Positions 28,201 to 36,771 of a stretch of 64,000 nucleotides of DNA are shown one piece after another (the stretch's first letter is position 1; every line of letters starts with the position of its first letter). Position numbers and translations under genes: made by a program. The stretch comes from Brenneria izadpanahii (lineage in GTDB: Bacteria > Pseudomonadota > Gammaproteobacteria > Enterobacterales > Enterobacteriaceae), in the NCBI RefSeq assembly GCF_017569925.1, contig NZ_CP050854.1, forward strand, positions 2,790,001-2,854,000. Reading direction: 5' to 3'. The notes beneath the pieces were generated by a model. The model worked only from the letters and a program-made list of their open reading frames with translations, was not told where the DNA came from and made no database searches.

Positions 28201-29434
28201 GCGACCGGATTGGTGCAGATAATCCAGCATGCCTTGATCTTGCCGGCCTTCATCGCTTCAAACATCGCCACCGTGCCGCCGCCCAGATCGGTGCGCAACG
28301 TCCCGGCTTTCACGCCCCACAGCGCTTCGATGAACGCGCGGTCTTTGTCCGCCAGCACCGAGCGCTGGCCCGGCAGCCCCATGCCCATATAGCCCATCTC
28401 GCGCCCGCCCATGGCGTTAGGCTGGCCGGTAAGGGAAAAGGGGCCGCTGCCGGGACGGCAAATAGCGCCGGTCGCCAGATGCAGGTTGCAGATCGCATTG
28501 GTGTTCCAGGTGCCGTGAGTGCTTTGGTTCAGCCCCATGGTCCAGCAGCTCATCCATTCGGGCGCCGCGCCGATCCACTCCGCCGCTTTACGAATATCCG
28601 CCTCCGCCAGTCCCGTAATCCGCGCGACCTTCTCCGGCGGGTAGTCGGCAAGGAATTCGGGCATCGCCTCCCACCCTTCGGTATATTCGGCGATAAATGA
28701 CGGGTCAGTGTGGCCGTTTTGCACCATCAGATGCAGCAGGCCGTTAAGCAAAGCCAGATCGGCGCCCGGCTTGATCTGTAGAAACAGATCCGCTTTGTCG
28801 GCGGTGGCGTTGCGGCGCGGATCGACCACAATCAGCTTCGCCCCGCCTTGACCCGGTCCATCATGCGCAGGAACAGTATCGGGTGGCAATCCGCCATATT
28901 CGCGCCAATGACGAAGAACAGATCGGCGCGGTCGAAGTCCTGATAAGAGCCCGGCGGCCCATCCGAACCCAGCGAAAGTTTATAGCCGCTGCCGGCGCTG
29001 GCCATGCAAAGGCGCGAGTTCGACTCGATGTTGTTGGTGCCGATAAAACCTTTGGCGAGTTTGTTGGCCAGGTACTGGGCTTCCAGCGACATCTGGCCGG
29101 AAACGTAGAGCGCGACCGCATCGGGGCCGTGGTTATCGATGATGGCGCGCAGCCGGCGCGCGGTTTCCCTGATGGCGTGTTTCAGTCCGACCCGCGCCGG
29201 TTCGCGCAGACGTTCCGCCCGCAGGTAAGCGTGCTCCAGCCGCCCCGACTCGGCGATAGCCTGGCCGCAGCTATTGCCTTTGGTACACAACCTGCCGAAA
29301 TTGGCGGGATGCGTCTTATCGCCCGATACCTTGATCACGCGATTGTTTTGTATCTGCATCACCACTCCGCAACCTACGCCGCAGTATGGGCAGACGCTCT
29401 TGACATAAGCTGTAGGTTTAGCACCCATCATCAT
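25206..29434 (-). pseudogene. nasA: Assimilatory nitrate reductase fused to CysJ-like flavoprotein reductase, frameshifted
   Basis: Two frames join into one product of about 1,409 residues if one base is restored near 28841-28845. The first frame (to 28832) has the 4Fe-4S motif SVCPYCGVGCGV plus CTKGNSCG and the start of the molybdopterin oxidoreductase domain. It ends abruptly in VKAGRS, where the family continues VKAGAKLIVVDPRRN, and the second frame resumes exactly there. The molybdopterin-guanine-dinucleotide domain follows, then a linker, a flavodoxin domain (LILWASSTGNAEGFA), an FAD domain and an NADP-binding domain ending RYLRDVY like CysJ. The fused reductase replaces a separate NasC electron-transfer subunit. 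The shift sits in a run of four G on the coding strand, so it may be a real inactivating mutation or a sequencing error. It is the last gene of the nas operon. Confidence 0.85.
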
Positions 29435-29477
29435 TCCCCGCGGGACCGATCAACCGTTATGCCGAGTTCTCATTGCG

Positions 29478-30311
29478 TCAGGCGGCTTGATGTTTTTTCA
29501 CCGTCAGCGGCGCAGCCGACTCCGCGATGCTCAGCGCCGGATGGCGGCAGAAGCGCACCACATCGCCGACGATCAGCAGGCTGGGCGACTGCGGCTGATA
29601 ACGCGCCAACAGCGCCGGCAGCGTCGCCAGGGTGGCGGTCAACAGACGCTGATCCCGCTGGGTGCCGCGCTCGATGATCGCCGCCGGCGTCCGCGCCGCC
29701 AGCCCGTGTTCAATCAGGCGCTGGCATAACCGGCTGCTGTGGCTCAACCCCATATAGAACACCAACGTTTGCTGCCCGTCGGCGAGCGTCGGCCAGTCCA
29801 ACTGGGGTTCGCCATCGCGCGAATGCCCGGTGACGAAACGCACCGACTGCGCGCAGTCCCGGTGCGTCAGCGGCAGGCCCACCGCCGCCGCACAGCCGGT
29901 CGCCGCGGTGATGCCGGGCACCACATGGCACGCGATGCCCGCCGACTGGGCATAATCCATCTCTTCGCCGCCGCGGCCGAAAATAAAAGGGTCGCCCCCT
30001 TTAAGACGAATTACGCGCTGTCCGGCCTGCGCCAGCTCCACCAGCAGTTGATTGATTTTTTCCTGCGAAAGACGATGGCAGCCGCGCGTTTTACCCACAT
30101 CGATGCGCAAAACCTGCGGCGGCACCAGATCCATAATCTCCGCCGAAACCAGCCGGTCGAACACCACCACATCCGCCTGCTGAATGGCGCGCAGCGCTTT
30201 CAACGTCAGTAGTTCGGCGTCGCCCGGCCCCGCCCCCACCAGCCAGATTTCGCCGCCCAGCACCGGCTGGCGTTGCTGGCCCTGAGCCAGTATCGATTGC
30301 GTCGTCACCAT
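29478..30311 (-). CDS. cobA: Uroporphyrinogen-III C-methyltransferase
   Basis: A 277-residue SUMT. It has the N-terminal [15 protein letters not shown], the substrate loop [15 protein letters not shown] and the AdoMet-binding [10 protein letters not shown] and LPLTHRD motifs. It makes precorrin-2, the siroheme precursor. No CysG dehydrogenase/ferrochelatase domain is attached, so later steps need another enzyme. Placement between nasB and nasA fits supply of siroheme for the nitrite reductase. In the Klebsiella locus this gene is not part of nas, so its insertion here is a lineage feature. Confidence 0.92.
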   Translation of the reverse strand: MVTTQSILAQGQQRQPVLGGEIWLVGAGPGDAELLTLKALRAIQQADVVVFDRLVSAEIMDLVPPQVLRIDVGKTRGCHRLSQEKINQLLVELAQAGQRVIRLKGGDPFIFGRGGEEMDYAQSAGIACHVVPGITAATGCAAAVGLPLTHRDCAQSVRFVTGHSRDGEPQLDWPTLADGQQTLVFYMGLSHSSRLCQRLIEHGLAARTPAAIIERGTQRDQRLLTATLATLPALLARYQPQSPSLLIVGDVVRFCRHPALSIAESAAPLTVKKHQAA

Positions 30312-30376
30312 TTTCCTACCTTATCAATCCGCTGTTTTTTCATTTCATCCGCCGCGGCGTCATAAACGCGTTCAGC

Positions 30377-33286
30377 TTATGAGGCGTGCGCGATAGCCGT
30401 GGATGCCGGCTGCCGCATCGGCTGACGACTCACCCAGACCTGCCCTTCCACAACTTTTACCGGCCAGGCGCGTACGCGCTGCTCGGCATTATCCGGACTG
30501 ACGCCATCGCGCAGCCTGAAACGCTTTTTGTATAACGGAGAGATCACCACCGGTTCGCCGGATACGTCGCCCAACAGCCCGCGGGACAGGACGTTCGCTC
30601 CGCTGCCCGGTTCGTGGTTTTCCAACGCATAAACCCGTTGCTCGCTGGCGGGAAGATGGAACAGCGCGATCTGCTGCTGGCCGAGGCGCGCGGCCATGCC
30701 GACATTGGCGGGAATATCCCGCAATGCGCCGATATGAATCCAGTCGCCTTCCGGCGCGGACGCCGTCTGGATCGGCGGCTTTTCATCCTCCCGCGCCGGC
30801 CGGATCTGCCCGCGCGTCGGCACCATCACCACCGCTTCATCCGGGCTGTCGCTGTTGAGAAACGCGCGGAACAGCGCCAGACGCTCCGGGCTTTCCAGCG
30901 TGGTTTTCCATTCGCACTGGTAGCTATCCACCACGCGCCGCATCTCTTTATCCAGCTCTTCGCCGATATGCAGACTGTCTTGCAGAATCACCTGCCGCAG
31001 GTACGCAATGCCGCCTTCCAGATTGTCCAGCCAGGTGCTGGTGCGCTGGAGACGTTCGGCGGTGCGGATATAGAACATCAGCAGGCGATCGATGGTGCGG
31101 ATCAGGGTTTCGCTATCCAGATCGCTGGCGAACAGATCCGCATGGCGCGGCTTCATGCCGCCATTGCCGCACACGTACAGATTCCAGCCCTTATCGGTGG
31201 CGATGACGCCGATATCTTTTCCCTGCGCTTCCGCGCATTCGCGGGTACAGCCGGACACCGCCATTTTGATTTTATGCGGCGAGCGCAAGCCCTTGTAACG
31301 CTGCTCCAGCTCAATCGCCAGCGCGGTGGAGTCCTGTACGCCGTAGCGGCACCAGGTGGAACCGACGCAGGATTTCACCGTGCGCAGCGATTTGCCGTAG
31401 GCGTGGCCGGTTTCAAAACCGGCGTCGATCAGCTCGCGCCAGATGGCGGGCAGTTGCTCCAGCCGCGCGCCGAACAGATCCACGCGCTGGCCGCCGGTGA
31501 TCTTGGTATACAGGTTGTAGCGCTGCGCAACCTGCCCGATGGCGATCAGGCCCGCCGGGGTGATTTCGCCCGCCGGTACGCGCGGCACCACCGAGTAGGT
31601 GCCGTCCTTCTGGATATTGGCGAAAAAGCGATCGTTGGTGTCCTGCAACGGCAGATGCTGCGGTTTCAGCAGGTAATCATTCCAGCAGGACGCCAGCATG
31701 GAGCCTACCAGCGGTTTACAGATCTCGCAGCCCAGCCCGTGTCCGTAATGTTCGAGCAGCTCATCGAAGGAACGAATTTGATGCACGCGGATCAGGTGGT
31801 ACAGCTCCTGGCGCGACCAGGCGAAGTGCTCGCAGATATCCTTTTTCACCTCAACGCCCAGCTGCGTCAGCTCGTATTCCATCACCTGTTTGAGCAAGGG
31901 AACGCAGCCGCCGCAGCCGGTGCCCGCTTTGGTGCAGGATTTGATCGCGCCCAGATCGGCGCAGCCGGCGGCCACCGCCGCCGAAATATCGCCTTTACTG
32001 ACGTTATGACAGGAGCAAATCTGCGCGCCGGCGGGCAGCGCCGCCACTCCCAGCCCTTTCGGCGCATCGCCGGAGCGGGCCGGCAAAATAAGGCTTTCCG
32101 GATGCGCCGGCAGCGGCATGTCGTTGAGCTTCATTTGCAGCAGCGTGCTGTAGTCCCCGCTGTCGCCGATCAGCACGGCCCCCAGCAGATGTTTGCCATC
32201 CGCGGAAACCACGATTTTTTTATAAACTTCGTTCGGACCGTCCGTCCACTGATAGCTTTGGCTGCCGGCGGTGCGGCCGTGCGCATCGCCGATGGAGGCC
32301 ACTTCCACCCCCAGCAGTTTCAGCTTGGTGCTCATATCCGCGCCGGTAAACGGCGTATCGCGCTGCGCCAGCGTATCCGCCACGCTGCGCGCCATCTGGT
32401 AGCCGGGCGCCACCAGCCCGAAAATTTGTCCGTTCCACAGCGCACATTCGCCAATGGCGAAAATGGCCTCGTCCGACGTCCGGCAGCGGTCGTCAATCAC
32501 GATGCCGCCGCGCGGCCCTCTCTCCAGGCCGCAGCCGTCCGCCAGATTATCCCGCGGACGGATACCGGCGGAGAACAGCACCAGATCGGTTTCCAGTACG
32601 CTGCCGTCGGCAAAGCACAGCCGATGCAGCGCCTGTTCTCCGTCGACGATTTCACGGGTTTCTTTGCTGGTGTGCACCTGCACGCCCAGCGCTTCTATCT
32701 TGCGCCGCAGCATCGCCGCGCCGCCCTCATCCAGCTGTACCGCCATCAGGCGCGGCGCGAACTCGACGACGTGCGTATCCAGCCCCAGTTGGCGCAGCGC
32801 GTTGGCCGCTTCCAGACCGAGCAAGCCGCCGCCTATCACCACGCCGGTTTTCGCTTTTTTCGCCTGTTCGGCAATGGCGTCCAGATCGTCCAGCGTGCGG
32901 TAAACCAAACAGCCCGGACGCGTATTGCCTGGAATCGGCGGCACGAACGCATAGGAGCCGGTCGCCAAAATCAGTTGGTCATAGGCGGTTTTGTTGCCCT
33001 GCGCATCGCAGACGCATTGATGTTCGCGATCGATGGCGGTGATTTGGCTGGCGCTGCGCAGTTCAATGCCGCTGGCGGCAAAAAATCCCTCTTTAACCAG
33101 CGACAGGGATTCCGCCGTGCGGCCGGAAAAATATTCAGAGAGATGGACGCGATCGTATGCCTCCCGGCTCTCTTCGCCAAACGCCACGATGCGGTAACGC
33201 TGATGCAGATCGCGTTCGACCAGTTGCTCAAGAAAATAGTGGCCGACCATGCCATGGCCGATAACCAGCAAAACGGGTTTGTTCAT
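30377..33286 (-). CDS. nasB: NAD(P)H-dependent assimilatory nitrite reductase, NirB-NirD fusion
   Basis: A 969-residue cytoplasmic enzyme reducing nitrite to ammonium. Order of domains: FAD/NADH pyridine nucleotide-disulfide reductase module (about 1-400), BFD-like 2Fe-2S domain with ICSCHNVSKG and CTKAGTGCGGC (about 420-465), sulfite/nitrite-reductase ferredoxin-like and 4Fe-4S/siroheme domains with TVKSCVGSTWC and VSGCTRECAEA (about 635-685), and a C-terminal NirD-like Rieske-fold domain from about 855. The NirD part has lost the Rieske Cys/His ligands, as NirD proteins normally do. The start has AAGGA upstream. It follows nasD after 108 bases containing a terminator-like hairpin. Confidence 0.93.
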   Translation of the reverse strand: MNKPVLLVIGHGMVGHYFLEQLVERDLHQRYRIVAFGEESREAYDRVHLSEYFSGRTAESLSLVKEGFFAASGIELRSASQITAIDREHQCVCDAQGNKTAYDQLILATGSYAFVPPIPGNTRPGCLVYRTLDDLDAIAEQAKKAKTGVVIGGGLLGLEAANALRQLGLDTHVVEFAPRLMAVQLDEGGAAMLRRKIEALGVQVHTSKETREIVDGEQALHRLCFADGSVLETDLVLFSAGIRPRDNLADGCGLERGPRGGIVIDDRCRTSDEAIFAIGECALWNGQIFGLVAPGYQMARSVADTLAQRDTPFTGADMSTKLKLLGVEVASIGDAHGRTAGSQSYQWTDGPNEVYKKIVVSADGKHLLGAVLIGDSGDYSTLLQMKLNDMPLPAHPESLILPARSGDAPKGLGVAALPAGAQICSCHNVSKGDISAAVAAGCADLGAIKSCTKAGTGCGGCVPLLKQVMEYELTQLGVEVKKDICEHFAWSRQELYHLIRVHQIRSFDELLEHYGHGLGCEICKPLVGSMLASCWNDYLLKPQHLPLQDTNDRFFANIQKDGTYSVVPRVPAGEITPAGLIAIGQVAQRYNLYTKITGGQRVDLFGARLEQLPAIWRELIDAGFETGHAYGKSLRTVKSCVGSTWCRYGVQDSTALAIELEQRYKGLRSPHKIKMAVSGCTRECAEAQGKDIGVIATDKGWNLYVCGNGGMKPRHADLFASDLDSETLIRTIDRLLMFYIRTAERLQRTSTWLDNLEGGIAYLRQVILQDSLHIGEELDKEMRRVVDSYQCEWKTTLESPERLALFRAFLNSDSPDEAVVMVPTRGQIRPAREDEKPPIQTASAPEGDWIHIGALRDIPANVGMAARLGQQQIALFHLPASEQRVYALENHEPGSGANVLSRGLLGDVSGEPVVISPLYKKRFRLRDGVSPDNAEQRVRAWPVKVVEGQVWVSRQPMRQPASTAIAHAS

Positions 33287-33326
33287 TAAGTAAATCCTTA
33301 CTGCTACGGGCTATCATCAAAATCAG

Positions 33327-33357
33327 AAAAAAACCGAAGCGCGGCGGCGCGGCGCTT
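33327..33357 (-). terminator. Terminator-like hairpin between nasD and nasB
   Basis: On the reverse strand AAGCGC pairs with GCGCTT around a nine-base GC-rich loop, followed by CGG and a run of seven T (forward A run 33327-33333). It sits between nasD and nasB and could act as a leaky intra-operon terminator that sets transporter-to-reductase ratios. Function is inferred. Confidence 0.4.
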
Positions 33358-33394
33358 GCGCCATGCCAGCGCCAATCATTGTTATCCCTTCTCG

Positions 33395-34189
33395 TCAGGC
33401 GGCCTTCGATTGTTTCTCATACAGGAAATGCAGAACCTGCTGCCGGTACTGGTGGTAGCGGGGATCGTCCGCCAGCGCGACGCGCGAGCGCGGGCGTTCC
33501 AATTCAACCGCCATAATCTCCCCTACCGTCGCCGCCGGACCGTTGGTCATCATCAGCACCCGATCCGACAGCAGCACCGCTTCATCCACATCGTGGGTGA
33601 TCAGTACGATGGTGGTTTGCAGCCGCTGCTGAATTTCCATCACCGCATCCTGCAAATGGGCGCGGGTCAACGCATCCAACGCCCCGAACGGCTCATCCAT
33701 CAGCAGCACCTTGGGCTTTATCGCCAGCGCGCGGGCGATTCCCACCCGCTGTTTCATCCCGCCGGAGATCTCATTCGGGCGTTTATTCGCCGCGTGCCCC
33801 ATATTCACCAGTTCCAGATTGTGAGTGATCCACTCATGCATCTCGGTTTTGCTCATCTGGCCGCGAAACACCTGACGCACCGCCAGCGCCACATTTTCAT
33901 ACGTCGTCAGCCACGGCAGCAGCGAGTGGTTCTGAAACACCACGCCGCGCTCCGGTCCGGGGCCGTCGATTTCCCGGTTGTCGCACAGCAGGCCGCCGCC
34001 GCTCGGCAGGGTCAGACCGGCGATCAAATTAAGCAAGGTGGATTTGCCGCAGCCGGAATGGCCGATCAGGCTGATGGTTTCCCCGACGTAGATATCGAAG
34101 CTCACCTGATCCAGCGCCAGAAACTCGCCGCTGGCAGTGTTGAAACGCTGGCTGACCTGCTGTACCTGAATAATCGGATTGGCTCGCAT
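33395..34189 (-). CDS. nasD: Nitrate/nitrite ABC transporter ATPase
   Basis: A 264-residue ATPase of the NrtD/SsuB/TauB group with Walker A GHSGCGKST, Q-loop VFQNHSLLPW, signature ISGGMKQRVGIARAL, Walker B VLLMDEPFGALD and switch ITHDVDE. Start 34189 is chosen because AAGGAG lies seven bases ahead; the upstream ATG at 34213 would overlap nasE and lacks a site. It energises NasE for nitrate uptake. Confidence 0.92.
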   Translation of the reverse strand: MRANPIIQVQQVSQRFNTASGEFLALDQVSFDIYVGETISLIGHSGCGKSTLLNLIAGLTLPSGGGLLCDNREIDGPGPERGVVFQNHSLLPWLTTYENVALAVRQVFRGQMSKTEMHEWITHNLELVNMGHAANKRPNEISGGMKQRVGIARALAIKPKVLLMDEPFGALDALTRAHLQDAVMEIQQRLQTTIVLITHDVDEAVLLSDRVLMMTNGPAATVGEIMAVELERPRSRVALADDPRYHQYRQQVLHFLYEKQSKAA

Positions 34190-34199
34190 CGTCGGCTCC

Positions 34200-35123
34200 T
34201 TAGCGGTTGTCATAGTTGAAACGTTTGGCGATCAACATCAGCCCTTGCTCCAGCAGCAGGCCGATCACCCCAATCACCACGATGGCGATAATGATGTTTT
34301 CCACATTCAGGTTGTTCCATTCATTCCAAATCCAGAAACCGATGCCGATGCCGCCGGTCAGCATTTCCGCCGCCACAATCACCAGCCAGGCGATGCCGAT
34401 GGATAACCGCACGCCGGTCAATACATTCGGCAATACCGCAGGCAGCAGAATCTTGCGCATTACGGTGAATTCGGACAGCTTAAGCACCCGCGCCACGTTC
34501 AGATAATCCTGCGGAATATGTCTTACGCCCTCGGCCGTATTGAGGATCATCGGCCAAATGGAGCAGATAAAAATGGTCCAACTGGAAGCCGGTTCGGCGC
34601 GCTGAAACAACAGCAGGCCGATGGGCAGCCACGCCAGCGGACTCACCGGACGCAGCAGGGAGATAATCGGATTCAGCATATTGGCCACGAAGCTGAAGCG
34701 GCCGATCAGGAACCCGGCGGGAATGCCCACCAGCGCCGCCAGCCCAAAACCGATGCCCACGCGCTGCAACGAGGCCACCACGTTCCAGCCGATGCCCTGA
34801 TCGTTCGGCCCGGCGATGTAAAACGGCTCGGCGAAGATATCCAACGCCGCCAGCCAGGTCGCCCAGGGCGTCGGAAAGTTTTCACTGTTCAGCGCCGCGG
34901 CCTGCCAGATACAGAGCAACAGACCCGCGCCCAACAGGGCGGGGAAAACGCGTTGGGCCGCTTGACGCAATAGAGGACGATACCGGCGCGCCGTTGGGGC
35001 TGAAGAGACCGCCGCTTTTTCCGCCGCCGATCTAGCCGGCAAGGGCGTAATCTCCGCGCTGTGTACGGCGCCGGGAGGTTTCTCCGGCGCGATTGGAATA
35101 ACCTGAGCCTGGTTTTTCATCAT
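34200..35123 (-). CDS. nasE: Nitrate ABC transporter permease
   Basis: A 307-residue membrane protein of the NrtB/CmpB/TauC family. A proline/alanine-rich cytoplasmic N-terminus (about 1-50) is followed by six or so transmembrane helices and the coupling motif QDYLNVARVLKLSEFTVMRK. A GAGG site precedes tandem ATGs at 35123 and 35120. It lies eight bases after nasF. Confidence 0.92.
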   Translation of the reverse strand: MMKNQAQVIPIAPEKPPGAVHSAEITPLPARSAAEKAAVSSAPTARRYRPLLRQAAQRVFPALLGAGLLLCIWQAAALNSENFPTPWATWLAALDIFAEPFYIAGPNDQGIGWNVVASLQRVGIGFGLAALVGIPAGFLIGRFSFVANMLNPIISLLRPVSPLAWLPIGLLLFQRAEPASSWTIFICSIWPMILNTAEGVRHIPQDYLNVARVLKLSEFTVMRKILLPAVLPNVLTGVRLSIGIAWLVIVAAEMLTGGIGIGFWIWNEWNNLNVENIIIAIVVIGVIGLLLEQGLMLIAKRFNYDNR

Positions 35124-35131
35124 TGCCTCAC

Positions 35132-36391
35132 TTATTTCTTCACGCTAAAACCGTTGGCGTAACCGGCCGGATCGCTGCCGTCCCAGCGTTGGCCATCCAT
35201 CAGCACGCTGCTGCGCATATCGCTGTCCGGCAGCGGTACATTGCCGACCGCCGCCGCGGCTTGTTTATAGATATCAATCCGGTTGACCTGCCTGGCGACA
35301 GCCAGATAATCCGGATCTTCCGCCAGCATTCCCCAGCGTTTATGCTGGGTCAGAAACCACATGCCGTCGGACAGATAGGGGTAGTTCACCGATCCGTCGT
35401 GGTAGAAGCGCATGGCGTGTTCGTCCTTCCAGCTTTTTCCCAGCCCGTTTTCATACTGGCCCAGCATCCGGCCGACGATGGTCTCTTCCTTGGTATTGAT
35501 GTAGGCGCGGCCCGCCACCACGCCGGCGGTTTCACGGCGATTTTCATCGGAGGCATCAATCCAGCGCGACGCCTCCAGTATTGCGGCGGTGAGGGCGCGG
35601 GCGCTGTTCGGGTTGGCGTTGACCCAGTCGGCGCGCGTGCCGAGCACTTTTTCCGGGTGATCGGGCCAGATATCCTGCGACGCGGCGGCGCTAAAGCCGA
35701 GCTTGTCGCTGATGGCGCGCTGGTTCCACGGTTCGCCGGCGCAATAGCCGACCATGTTGCCGATCTTCATGTTCATCACCATCTGCGGCGGAGGCACCAC
35801 CACCGTGCGCACATCGTTCAGCGGATGAATGCCCGCGGAAGCCAGCCAGTAGTAGAGCCACATGGCATGGGTGCCGGTGGGGAAAGTCTGGGCAAAGGTG
35901 TAGGTGCCCGCCGGGCTGGCGGCGACATATTTTTGCAGCGCGGCCAGATCGGTTACGCCGGCGTCGCGTAGCTGGTTGGCCAGCGTGATCCCCTGACCGT
36001 TCTGGTTGAGCGTCATGAGTGCGGCCATCTCGCTCTGCGGTCCGGATAATCCCATTTGCAAGCCATATAGCTGGCCGTACAGGATATGCGCGGCGTCCAG
36101 CTCGCCGGATACCAGCTTGTCGCGCACCGCCGCCCAACTGGCTTCCTTGCTGGGGATAATGGTGATTCCGTATTTCTTGTCGAAGCCTTTTATTGCGGCC
36201 ATCACCACCGATGCGCAGTCCGTCAGGGGAATGAAACCAACGCGGATTTCCTTTTTCTCCGGCGCGTCAGAGCCTGCGGCCCAGGCGCTGCTCATCAACC
36301 CCGGCAGCATAAAACCGCCGCCCAACGCCGCGCCGCCCAGTAAAAACTGACGACGGGAAACCGTCATGCCCTTGCTTTTGGAATCACTCAT
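35132..36391 (-). CDS. nasF: Nitrate-binding periplasmic protein with Tat signal
   Basis: A 419-residue CmpA/NrtA-type receptor. The N-terminus has the twin-arginine motif SRRQFL (about residues 12-17), a glycine-rich hydrophobic stretch and an AWA cleavage site near 40, so export should be by Tat. The mature part starts KEIRVGFIPLTDCASVVMAA, typical for nitrate-binding proteins. Transcription comes from the sigma54-type promoter at 36560-36577 through the antitermination leader, and AAGGTG precedes the start. NasF delivers nitrate/nitrite to NasED. Confidence 0.92.
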   Translation of the reverse strand: MSDSKSKGMTVSRRQFLLGGAALGGGFMLPGLMSSAWAAGSDAPEKKEIRVGFIPLTDCASVVMAAIKGFDKKYGITIIPSKEASWAAVRDKLVSGELDAAHILYGQLYGLQMGLSGPQSEMAALMTLNQNGQGITLANQLRDAGVTDLAALQKYVAASPAGTYTFAQTFPTGTHAMWLYYWLASAGIHPLNDVRTVVVPPPQMVMNMKIGNMVGYCAGEPWNQRAISDKLGFSAAASQDIWPDHPEKVLGTRADWVNANPNSARALTAAILEASRWIDASDENRRETAGVVAGRAYINTKEETIVGRMLGQYENGLGKSWKDEHAMRFYHDGSVNYPYLSDGMWFLTQHKRWGMLAEDPDYLAVARQVNRIDIYKQAAAAVGNVPLPDSDMRSSVLMDGQRWDGSDPAGYANGFSVKK

Positions 36392-36428
36392 TCACGACAC
36401 CTTTCATCAGATTGCTGTTTCTGGCGGT

Positions 36429-36484
36429 AAAAAAAAACGGCGCCCATAAGCCTATGCAAAAGATGCACGCTTATGGACGCCGTT
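36429..36484 (-). terminator. nasF leader intrinsic terminator
   Basis: On the transcript the 14-base arm CGGCGTCCATAAGC pairs with GCTTATGGGCGCCG (one mismatch) and is followed by a run of at least eight U. The 18-base loop can form a small inner stem. The terminator ends 38 bases before the nasF ATG. Its 5' flank shares the UAACG bases used by the second hexaloop hairpin, so the two structures are mutually exclusive. This is the target of NasR antitermination. Confidence 0.88.
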
Positions 36485-36519
36485 ATCCGGTTAACGCGAA
36501 ACAAACCGCCGTTGGCTTG
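36481..36519 (-). ncRNA. ANTAR-responsive leader RNA: two hexaloop hairpins
   Basis: In the nasF leader, hairpin P1 is CAAGCC-AACGGC-GGTTTG (36519-36502) and hairpin P2 is CGTTA-ACCGGA-TAACG (36496-36481), separated by five bases. Both have six-base loops with A at loop position 1 and G at position 4, the known recognition pattern for ANTAR proteins. The P2 3' arm overlaps the start of the terminator stem, so NasR binding would favour P2 and prevent termination. The structure was found by eye. Confidence 0.85.
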
Positions 36520-36559
36520 AAACGCGTTAATGATGTTTAGTTGTTACTGCCAATTTTAA

Positions 36560-36577
36560 GGCAAGATATGTGCCAGG
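36560..36577 (-). promoter_or_regulatory. sigma54 promoter of nasF operon
   Basis: Read on the reverse strand the site is CCTGGCACATATCTTGCC: a perfect -24 TGGCAC, five-base spacer and -12 TTGC. Transcription would start near 36548, leaving a 29-base lead before hairpin P1. Sigma54 control matches general nitrogen (Ntr) regulation known for the Klebsiella nasF operon. Confidence 0.88.
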
Positions 36578-36665
36578 AATCACACTTCAGATGAAAATCG
36601 CGAAGACTTCATGCGCCGACCACCAACGGCCTTTAGCCGTGTGATGCGGGTTCCGACCCCGGCCA

Positions 36666-36699
36666 CCCCTCCCGCTGGCAAGCAGGAGACCGGGAGGGG
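36666..36699. repeat. Perfect inverted repeat downstream of nasR
   Basis: CCCCTCCCG (36666-36674) and CGGGAGGGG (36691-36699) form a 9-bp GC stem with a 16-base loop, 73 bases past the nasR stop and upstream of the nasF promoter. No T run follows on either strand, so it is either a rho-type or REP-like 3' end for the nasR transcript. A smaller hairpin ACGGC-CTTTA-GCCGT lies at 36625-36639. Confidence 0.45.
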
Positions 36700-36746
36700 G
36701 TGATGGTAGGATAAGCCGGCCTTTTGCACCATCGCTGATCGAATCA

Positions 36747-36763
36747 CGCACCTTTTGTGTGCA
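36747..36763. promoter_or_regulatory. Candidate NtrC binding site
   Basis: CGCACCTTTTGTGTGCA has the symmetrical core GCAC-N7-GTGC of NtrC sites and matches 10 of 14 consensus positions. Its centre lies about 205 bases upstream of the predicted nasF start, right after the nasR stop. A strong half-site TGCACCA follows at 36725-36731. Together they would form an enhancer for the sigma54 promoter. Confidence 0.55.
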
Positions 36764-36771
36764 TATGGTTT

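Noticed and set aside
28832..28889. Programmed ribosomal frameshift as an explanation for the split nasA
   Set aside because: No slippery heptamer with a downstream structure is obvious, and homologous proteins are made without a shift; mutation or sequencing error is simpler.
30614..33289. 891-codon open frame antisense to nasB
   Set aside because: Exactly opposite a well-supported nasB gene in GC-rich DNA; the translation lacks recognisable domains and is a codon-bias artefact.
35123..35971. Long forward frame antisense to nasF
   Set aside because: Same artefact; the reverse-strand protein has a clear family and signal peptide.
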